Shown here piece by piece: positions 1 to 4,511 of a stretch of 6,114 bases of DNA. Position 1 is the first letter of the stretch. Each line of letters begins with the position of its first letter. Position numbers and translations under genes: made by a program. The notes beneath the pieces were generated by a model. It saw only the letters and a program-made list of their open reading frames with translations. It was not told the origin of the DNA and did not search any database. Source of the stretch: an uncultured Bryobacteraceae bacterium (GTDB taxonomy: Bacteria > Acidobacteriota > Terriglobia > Bryobacterales > Bryobacteraceae); NCBI GenBank assembly GCA_937921835.1, contig CAKZVG010000321.1:1-6114 (forward strand), written 5' to 3'.

Positions 1-2
1 AC

Positions 3-290
3 CGGTTGTGCCGGGCCTCGCGAGTAGCCGCCGCCATTGAGGGGCCGCTGCCGGTCTTCCGCGGAGCGACGCTTGACCACGCGCTGCACGGCGGCGAGGA
101 CTACGAACTGCTGTTCACCCTGCCGCCGGGCTGCGCCCCTCCCACGCGCCTCACCGGCACGCCGCTCACGCGTATCGGGACGATCCGCGCCGGCCGCGCC
201 GGACGGGTGCTCCTGGCCGGGCGGCCGCTGGCGCCCCTGGGCTACGATCACCTGCGGGACCGCGCCGGGAAGCCCGGGATTGCGCCATAA
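3..290 (+). CDS. thiL: Thiamine-monophosphate kinase ThiL, C-terminal fragment (5' end outside window)
   Basis: ThiL phosphorylates thiamine monophosphate with ATP to give thiamine diphosphate, the active cofactor, in the cytoplasm. Only about the last 95 residues are present; the reading frame is open at the left edge. The segment LHGGEDYELLF (about residues 27-37 of the fragment) is the conserved C-terminal ThiL signature. It is preceded by a short CRASRVAAAIEGPLPV stretch that matches the usual helix and 'S.V.A.I...LP' region before it. The chain ends with the usual GYDHL element and a short basic tail, then TAA at 288-290. The ATP-binding Asp-rich N-terminal half would lie upstream. The next gene starts 8 bases later on the same strand, so the two may be co-transcribed, although no functional link between them is evident. 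The family assignment is recognised from sequence; that the full gene is intact cannot be seen here. Confidence 0.9.
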   Translation, partial: RLCRASRVAAAIEGPLPVFRGATLDHALHGGEDYELLFTLPPGCAPPTRLTGTPLTRIGTIRAGRAGRVLLAGRPLAPLGYDHLRDRAGKPGIAP

Positions 291-298
291 TAGCGGCG

Positions 299-1258
299 AT
301 GTCGAAGATCCTGGCCTCGGCACTCCTGTTCACCATGACCACAACCGCCGCCGTGAAGATCGAAAAGACCGCTTATGCGGGCTGGCCCAACTGCTACCGC
401 GTGACCAACGGAGAGATCGAGCTGATCGTGACCGGAGACGTCGGTCCGCGCGTGATCCGCCTCGGCTTTGCCGGCGGCCAGAACCTGTTCAAGGAATTCA
501 AGGAGCAGCTCGGCAAGTCGGGCGAAAAGGATTGGCAGGCGCGCGGCGGGCACCGCTTGTGGGTGGGGCCCGAGATCGTGCCGATCACCTACGCGCTCGA
601 CAACGGTCCGGTGAAGATCGCCGTGCGCGGCAGCCTGCTTGTCGCGACGCAGCCGGTGGAGAAGGAGACCGGGCTGGAGAAGCAGATGCTGATCCGCATG
701 GCGCCTTCGGGAACCGGCGTCGAGGTGGTGCACCGCATCCGCAACACTACGCTGTTTCCGCTGGAATTCGCGCCCTGGGCGCTGACCATGATGGCGCCGG
801 GCGGGGCGGGCATCACCGGCTTTCCGCCGCGCGGCTCGCACCCGGAGATGCTGGACCCCACCCATCCGCTGGTCATGTGGGCCTACACGGACTTCTCCGA
901 CCCGCGCTGGAAGTTCACTCGCAAGTACGCCGTGCTGCGCCAGGATCCGAAGGCCAGAACGGCCCAGAAACTCGGCCACTTCAACCCGGACACGTGGGGA
1001 GCTTACCTGCTCGGTTCCGATCTCTACATCAAGAGATACAAGGCCGAGCCGGGAAAGAAATATCCCGACTTCGGATGCTCCTACGAAACTTTCACCAACG
1101 CCGACTTTCTGGAGTTAGAGACGGTAGGACCCATTACTCGCGTCGAGGCGGGAAAGTCCGTCGAGCACGTCGAGAACTGGACACTGCACAAGAACGTCAA
1201 ACTCAGCGCCTGGACCGACGAGGAACTGGACCAGGTGCTGCTGCCGCTGCTCAAATAA
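299..1258 (+). CDS. DUF4380-like protein with aldose-epimerase (mutarotase) type fold
   Basis: A 319-residue protein resembling the DUF4380 / galactose-mutarotase-like beta-sandwich proteins found in Acidobacteria. Visible features in order: KIEKTAYAGWPNCYRVTNG (20-38), an N-terminal strand pair; GDVGPRVIRLGF (46-57), the typical first-sheet motif; GGHRLWVGPE (83-92), the most conserved block, carrying a His and a Glu as expected near a sugar-binding cleft; HRIRNTTLFPLEFAPWALTM (145-164); and ELETVGP (272-278) followed by HVENWTL near the C-terminus. Such proteins are presumed to bind or epimerise sugars, but the substrate is unknown and catalysis is not shown. The start is uncertain. ATG 299 gives a short weakly hydrophobic leader (SKILASALLFTM) that is a poor signal peptide. 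ATG 335 (residue 13) would give a cytosolic protein starting close to the conserved KIEKTAYAGW block. Neither start has a clear Shine-Dalgarno. It lies 8 bases after thiL. Confidence 0.75.
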   Translation: MSKILASALLFTMTTTAAVKIEKTAYAGWPNCYRVTNGEIELIVTGDVGPRVIRLGFAGGQNLFKEFKEQLGKSGEKDWQARGGHRLWVGPEIVPITYALDNGPVKIAVRGSLLVATQPVEKETGLEKQMLIRMAPSGTGVEVVHRIRNTTLFPLEFAPWALTMMAPGGAGITGFPPRGSHPEMLDPTHPLVMWAYTDFSDPRWKFTRKYAVLRQDPKARTAQKLGHFNPDTWGAYLLGSDLYIKRYKAEPGKKYPDFGCSYETFTNADFLELETVGPITRVEAGKSVEHVENWTLHKNVKLSAWTDEELDQVLLPLLK

Positions 1259-1284
1259 CATCCCAACGCGTTTCGCCGCCATGT

Positions 1285-1303
1285 GGCCGGCGCCGGAACG
1301 GCC
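1285..1303 (+). terminator. Weak stem-loop after the DUF4380-like gene
   Basis: GGCCG at 1285-1289 can pair with CGGCC at 1299-1303 around a 9-base loop, and CCGGCGCCGG at 1287-1296 is itself a perfect palindrome. The hairpin lies 27 bases after the stop codon of the gene ending at 1258, where a terminator would be expected. There is no T-run behind it, so it could equally be chance in GC-rich DNA or part of the decayed minus-strand sequence next to it. Confidence 0.2.
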
Positions 1304-1307
1304 ATTC

Positions 1308-1481
1308 CTATTCCCTGACCATCAGGCTGGCGCCGCAGATGGCGTTCGCGCCCCCCCGGAGCGCCACGCGCGGCAGGGGTTGGGCGATGCCGTTGCCGTC
1401 GCTGGCGGGGCAGCAGAGGCCGTGGCTGCCGGGCTCGAGTCCCGCAAGCAACGCCGTCCGGTGAACGCTGGCATAGCCCAT
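1308..1481 (-). pseudogene. Possible remnant of an oxidoreductase C-terminus (unproven)
   Basis: On the minus strand an open frame ends at TAG 1308-1310 and reads, near its end, LEPGSHGLCC, then DGNGIAQPLPR, then GGANAI, then a short strand SLMV. This order (a Pro-Gly turn before a strand, a D.NG.AQP.PR loop, an SG.NAI-like stretch and a final beta-strand) resembles my memory of the C-terminal immunoglobulin-like domain of molybdopterin oxidoreductases of the sulfite-oxidase family. In those proteins a Cys-Arg usually stands where CCP is seen here. No catalytic molybdopterin domain precedes it: upstream residues are low-complexity and Arg/Pro-rich, and no start codon has a ribosome binding site. 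The frame runs without stops up to 1643 and so joins the TonB-receptor-like remnant. It could also be a chance frame in GC-rich DNA. The family suggestion is tentative. Confidence 0.25.
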
Positions 1482-1601
1482 GGGCAACTGCAACGGCGCG
1501 GCTGACGGTCGCCCTTTCATTGAACGCTGCCGGCCCAGGAAATCGTCCCGGCCCGAACTGCGGAGGGGCAGCGGAGGGCGCGCCATCACCCCGGACTGCC
1601 A

Positions 1602-1670
1602 GTAAATCAGCTTGACGCCAAGCTGAATGCGGCGCGCATACCCCTAGGTGTTGGTGATGGCCCCAAATGC
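1602..1670 (-). pseudogene. Remnant of an Oar-type TonB-dependent receptor C-terminus with in-frame TAG
   Basis: Read on the minus strand, 1670 down to 1647 gives AFGAITNT, then TAG (1646-1644), then GYARRIQLGVKLIY down to 1602. This is the pattern with which Oar-type outer-membrane receptors end: an 'FG.IT' turn, a short loop, then 'R.IQL..KL.F' as the last beta-strand. The intact receptor in this same window ends AFGTVNAEKG followed by QRQLNLALKLLF and can be aligned with it almost residue for residue. Here the last codon position reads Tyr-Trp-Gln with no stop, and the frame runs on to 1308. Upstream, beyond about 1690, I find no recognisable receptor sequence, so the plug and most of the barrel are missing. 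I infer a decayed fragment left by deletion or recombination. The main alternative is a fortuitous match of about 22 residues. Confidence 0.5.
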
Positions 1671-1738
1671 GCCGTGGCCGGGGCGGCCTAACATTCCACG
1701 CCTACCCGCACCTAGGTGACTCAATATTAGGACTCATT

Positions 1739-1768
1739 TTTACACCTTATTCCGCGTCTTTTTCCGAT
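1739..1768 (+). promoter_or_regulatory. Weak candidate promoter of the beta-propeller gene
   Basis: TTTACA at 1739-1744 matches a sigma70 -35 box at five of six positions. Eighteen bases further on, TCCGAT at 1763-1768 is a poor -10 match. The pair sits in the AT-rich stretch directly before the gene and would give a leader of only about 15 bases. The location is reasonable; the exact boxes are uncertain. Confidence 0.25.
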
Positions 1769-1786
1769 TCGCCGGGTTCAAATTAG

Positions 1787-2797
1787 GTGATGCTCAAGTT
1801 CCGCCTGTTCCCGTTCGCGCTGGCTGGCCTGCTCACCGCGCCTCTTTGGGCGCAACGCGTCGAGGTGATTCCCGCCGATCCCATCGTGCTTCCCGGCGTT
1901 TCGGATTCCAACAGCCCGGTGCACTGGTGGCGGGGGGAGTTCCACGTCACCCAGTCGCATGCCATGCCCATCGTCAGCATCGGCGCGGGATTGGAGGGGC
2001 CGTTGAAAACGCGGGCCGTGCTGTTTCACTCCTACGAGCACATGCCGCTCTGGATCGAATCGACCTGGGTGGACGCCGATGGGACGGTCTACGCCTGGTA
2101 CCATCACGAAGAGGGCGCTTGCGGAACTCTGGCGTCGCCCAAGATCGGCGCGCTCGTTTCGCGCGACGGCGGGCGGACCTACGAGGACCTGGGAATCGTT
2201 CTGGAGACCGGTTACCCGCCGGATTGCTCCTCGGCGAACGGGTACTTCGCGGGCGGACACGGTGATTTTACGGTGCTTCTCGATTCCCGCAAGGAGTATT
2301 TCTATTTCTATTTCTCGAATTATTCGGGACCGGAGGCCAGCCAGGGCGTGGCGGTGGCGCGCCTGGCCTTCGCCGACCGGGATTCGCCCGCCGGGCGCGT
2401 CGAGAAGTTTTATAACGGGGAATGGGGCGAGCCCGGCCTGGGCGGCGAAGTCACGCCCATCTTCCCGGTGCGGGCGGCCTGGAGCCGCCCCGACGCGGAC
2501 GCTTTCTGGGGACCGTCACTGCATTGGAACACCCACCTGAACCAATACGTGATGTTGCTGAACCGCGCCTGCTGTGAACCCGGTTGGCCGGCCGAAGGCA
2601 TCTACATTTCCTTCAATCCGGACCTCGGCAACCCGAACGGCTGGACGCCACCCGCGAAAATCCCCGGGCTTTACAGCGTGGGCTGGTATCCGCAGGTCAT
2701 CGGTCTCGGACCAGACGCCTCCGACAAAGTGGCGGGCCGTGTGGCGCGCTTCTTCATGGGTAGCGATTCGGAGTACGAAATCGTCTTCGGCTGGTAG
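1787..2797 (+). CDS. Secreted beta-propeller protein of glycoside-hydrolase type
   Basis: A 336-residue protein (335 if ATG 1790 rather than GTG 1787 is the start; AGG at 1785-1787 is very close to either). An N-terminal signal peptide is clear: basic MLKFR, a hydrophobic core FPFALAGLLTAPL and an A-x-A-like site near LWAQ (20-23), so the mature protein is exported. The body looks like a five-bladed beta-propeller of the GH43/GH117/sialidase-like clan. NSPVHWWRGEFHVTQSH (42-58) resembles a first blade. AWYHHE (103-108) is a His-rich site-like segment. SRDGGRTY (125-132) matches an Asp-box. GGHGDFTVLLD (156-166) precedes a blade strand YFYFYF (171-176). HWNTHLNQYVMLLNRA (246-261) and WYPQVIGL (300-307) are the blocks most typical of acidobacterial homologues. 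Four Cys (112, 147, 262, 263) could form disulfides. Substrate and catalytic residues cannot be assigned. The end ARFFMG...EIVFGW looks natural, so the gene appears intact. Confidence 0.75.
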   Translation: MMLKFRLFPFALAGLLTAPLWAQRVEVIPADPIVLPGVSDSNSPVHWWRGEFHVTQSHAMPIVSIGAGLEGPLKTRAVLFHSYEHMPLWIESTWVDADGTVYAWYHHEEGACGTLASPKIGALVSRDGGRTYEDLGIVLETGYPPDCSSANGYFAGGHGDFTVLLDSRKEYFYFYFSNYSGPEASQGVAVARLAFADRDSPAGRVEKFYNGEWGEPGLGGEVTPIFPVRAAWSRPDADAFWGPSLHWNTHLNQYVMLLNRACCEPGWPAEGIYISFNPDLGNPNGWTPPAKIPGLYSVGWYPQVIGLGPDASDKVAGRVARFFMGSDSEYEIVFGW

Positions 2798-2962
2798 CGC
2801 GTTGACGGCGCCGCCTTCGCGGACCTGGCCTTTCAGTCCGCGCAACGGGGCATCGCCTGCATGCGGGGCCTCCACGGCTCCGGCCGTTGTCGCCCGGGAA
2901 GAAACACAGCGTGTCCCGATCGAACTGCAATTCGGGGAGTACGCGCGCATCAACCGCCCCAC

Positions 2963-2974
2963 GCCGCCGGCGGC
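2963..2974. repeat. 12-bp palindrome before the DUF362 promoter
   Basis: GCCGCCGGCGGC is a perfect palindrome ending six bases before the candidate -35 box at 2980. It could be an operator half-site pair or a hairpin ending transcription from upstream, but such words are frequent in DNA of this GC content. Confidence 0.25.
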
Positions 2975-2979
2975 GGCTC

Positions 2980-3008
2980 TTGACCCGAGGAAGAAAGAAC
3001 GGTACTCT
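2980..3008 (+). promoter_or_regulatory. Candidate sigma70-type promoter of the DUF362 gene
   Basis: TTGACC at 2980-2985 (five of six matches to the -35 consensus) is followed after exactly 17 bases by TACTCT at 3003-3008, which keeps the first, second and last positions of the -10 consensus. Transcription would start near 3014, just before the ribosome binding site, leaving a leader of about 20 bases. The rest of the 2798-3033 spacer shows no gene. Confidence 0.45.
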
Positions 3009-3014
3009 TCCCCC

Positions 3015-3026
3015 AGGAGAAAGGGA
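3015..3026 (+). promoter_or_regulatory. Ribosome binding site deciding the DUF362 start
   Basis: The purine stretch AGGAGAAAGGGA ends seven bases before ATG 3034. It contains an AGGAG core and an AAGGGA at standard spacing. It supports ATG 3034 over the upstream in-frame start at 2887, whose extra residues are Arg/Pro-rich and would hide the Tat signal. Confidence 0.7.
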
Positions 3027-3033
3027 TCCCGGT

Positions 3034-4392
3034 ATGCTGCGCAGAACGTTCATGAGGTCGGTGGCCGCGGCGCCCGCCGCCGGTCTGTTTCGCTACCCGT
3101 GCGGCCTCGCCGCCCAACAGCGCGGCGCCGCGCCCCCCGATCCTTTCCAGCCCGCCGAGGCGCCGAACTGCCCGATGGGCGCGGGGCGGGGCATTTACCC
3201 GGGACGAGTGGTGTGGGTGCGCGACGCCGAGGCGGCGCGTTGGGACGGCGCGACCGGCCATTGGTGGGACGACGCCTCGACCGATCAGCGCGTGGTCAAC
3301 CGCATGACGTCCAACTCGCTGCTTGATCTGACCGGCCGCCGGAACGAAAAACAGGCCTGGGACGCGCTCTTCCGGAACTTCAACGAGACCCACCGGCGGG
3401 GCGGCTCCGGCTACCGGCGCGGCGAGAAGGTGGTGATTAAGATCAATGCCAACCAGGACCGCGGCCCGGACTGGTCCAACATGGCGCGCGGCTCCAGAGT
3501 GCTGAACGGCCTGCCCAGCCCGCACGCCATCGCCGCGCTCGTCCACCAGCTTGTCACAGCGGGCGGCGTCCGGGGCGAGGACATCATCGTCTACGACGTC
3601 ACCGCGGGCCGCACCATCGGCCAGCCGGTTTACACGCGCATCAAAGGGTCATCCGAAGCCGGTCTCAAAGGCGTGTCCTTCCTGGTGGGAACCAGCCACG
3701 GCCTTGCTGGAAGGCTTTCGCCTGAGCCGGACCTGAAGCACCCGGTCCGATTTTCGAAAGACGGCATCCCGGCCGCGTACCTGCCACGTGAAATCACCGG
3801 GGCGGAGTACATGATCAACATGGCCCTGCTGCGCCCGCACGGCATGGCAGCGTTGACGCTGATCGGCAAGAACCACTTCGGTTCCATCTATTTTCCGGAG
3901 GACGGAGGCTGGTCGCCGCGCATCCTGCACAACCACGTGCTGCGTACCGCGCCCCTGGGATCCTACAACGCCCTGGTGGACCTGATGGGGCACCGGCACC
4001 TGGGCGGCAAAACGATGCTGTATGTTCTGGATGGCCTGTATACGGCGGCGCACAACGAAGGCAACGTTTACCGCTGGCAGTCGTTCGGGGATCAGTGGGC
4101 GGCCAGCCTGCTGATGTCGCAGGATCCGGTGGCGCTGGACTCGGTCGGGCTCGACATCCTGCGCAACGAGCCGCGCGCCACCGAGGTGCGCGGGAACGCG
4201 GACAATTACCTGCACGAGGCCGCGCTGGCGGCCGCGCCGCCGTCGGGCGTCCTTTACAACCCCAGCCAGGACGCCAGGCTTGGCAGCCTGGGGGTGCACG
4301 AGCACTGGAACAATCCCACCGCCAGGCAGTACTCGCGCAACCTGGGGCTCAAAGAGGGGATCGAACTCGTGGCCTCCGTCCAGGCCTCCTGA
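3034..4392 (+). CDS. Tat-exported DUF362 domain protein
   Basis: A 452-residue protein. The N-terminus LRRTFMRSVAAAPAAGLF is a twin-arginine signal (RR-x-F-M-R, then an Ala-rich core), with a likely cleavage site near GLAAQQ (24-29), so a folded protein is sent to the periplasm. The DUF362 domain spans roughly residues 55-450. Recognisable blocks are GEKVVIKINAN (130-140), PSPHAIAALV (161-170), EDIIVYD (182-188), MINMALLRPHGMAALTLIGKN (260-280) with HFGSI, VLDGLY (331-336) and the hallmark SQDPVALDSVGLDIL (362-376). Many DUF362 proteins are fused to or paired with ferredoxin-type Fe-S centres. This one has only Cys 23 (inside the leader) and Cys 46, so it cannot bind a cluster alone. Catalytic role is unknown for this branch. 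Tat export suggests that it folds or loads a cofactor in the cytoplasm first. The gene seems to be a single transcription unit with its own promoter and converges on the TonB receptor gene. Confidence 0.9.
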   Translation: MLRRTFMRSVAAAPAAGLFRYPCGLAAQQRGAAPPDPFQPAEAPNCPMGAGRGIYPGRVVWVRDAEAARWDGATGHWWDDASTDQRVVNRMTSNSLLDLTGRRNEKQAWDALFRNFNETHRRGGSGYRRGEKVVIKINANQDRGPDWSNMARGSRVLNGLPSPHAIAALVHQLVTAGGVRGEDIIVYDVTAGRTIGQPVYTRIKGSSEAGLKGVSFLVGTSHGLAGRLSPEPDLKHPVRFSKDGIPAAYLPREITGAEYMINMALLRPHGMAALTLIGKNHFGSIYFPEDGGWSPRILHNHVLRTAPLGSYNALVDLMGHRHLGGKTMLYVLDGLYTAAHNEGNVYRWQSFGDQWAASLLMSQDPVALDSVGLDILRNEPRATEVRGNADNYLHEAALAAAPPSGVLYNPSQDARLGSLGVHEHWNNPTARQYSRNLGLKEGIELVASVQAS

Positions 4393-4417
4393 GCGCCTTT
4401 TTGCGCCGCTCCCCTCT

Positions 4418-4474
4418 CCAGAACAGGCGGCACGCCACCGGCCGGCTGACGCGCGGAGCCGTGGCCTGTTCTGG
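4418..4474. terminator. Inverted repeat between convergent genes, possible bidirectional terminator
   Basis: CCAGAACAGGC at 4418-4428 and its exact reverse complement GCCTGTTCTGG at 4464-4474 form an 11-bp perfect stem with a 35-base GC-rich loop that contains the palindrome CCGGCCGG (4438-4445). It lies in the 119-base gap between two genes pointing at each other, where a shared terminator would be expected. A T-run (TTTTT, 4398-4402) lies before, not after, the stem on the plus strand, so it is not a classical intrinsic terminator. It could instead be a protein-binding site or a small repeated palindromic element. Confidence 0.4.
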
Positions 4475-4488
4475 CACGAACTGACGCT

Positions 4489-4511
4489 GCGGCCTACGCG
4501 GCCGTGGCCGC
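4489..4511 (-). terminator. Hairpin directly after the TonB receptor stop codon
   Basis: GCGGCC at 4489-4494 pairs with GGCCGC at 4506-4511 around an 11-base loop. The stem begins at the base after the receptor stop codon (4514-4512 read on the minus strand). No T-run follows on the minus strand, so it is a weak terminator candidate that may act together with the larger inverted repeat further on. Confidence 0.3.

Larger units (their letters stand above)
1259..1786. other. Long intergenic region holding decayed minus-strand sequence and an AT-rich upstream segment
   Basis: This 528-base stretch has no intact gene. The part up to about 1690 contains the two minus-strand remnants described separately. 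The rest, about 1719-1786, is clearly richer in A and T than the surrounding DNA and probably carries the control region of the beta-propeller gene that starts at 1787/1790. Short repeated words occur here: CCTAGGTG at 1643-1650 and 1711-1718, TTAGGTG at 1783-1789, and GACTCA at 1718-1723 and 1731-1736. No tRNA, insertion-sequence end or riboswitch was recognised. Confidence 0.6.

Noticed and set aside
37..1464. A 475-codon plus-strand frame overlapping thiL and the DUF4380-like gene
   Set aside because: Its translation is Arg/Ala/Gly-rich without family motifs, and it is out of frame with two recognisable proteins. It is a by-product of high GC content.
2799..2990. A plus-strand frame in the spacer reading VPIELQFGEYARIN, which looks slightly protein-like
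   Set aside because: It has no start codon with a ribosome binding site, no family I recognise and flanking low-complexity residues. It is too short to support even as a remnant.
2887..3033. Upstream in-frame extension of the DUF362 gene
   Set aside because: The added residues are basic and Pro-rich and would bury the twin-arginine signal. The strong ribosome binding site is in front of ATG 3034.
2950..3546. Minus-strand frame opposite the start of the DUF362 gene
   Set aside because: It covers the Tat signal and early domain of a well-supported gene, and its translation is His/Arg/Val-rich with no motif.
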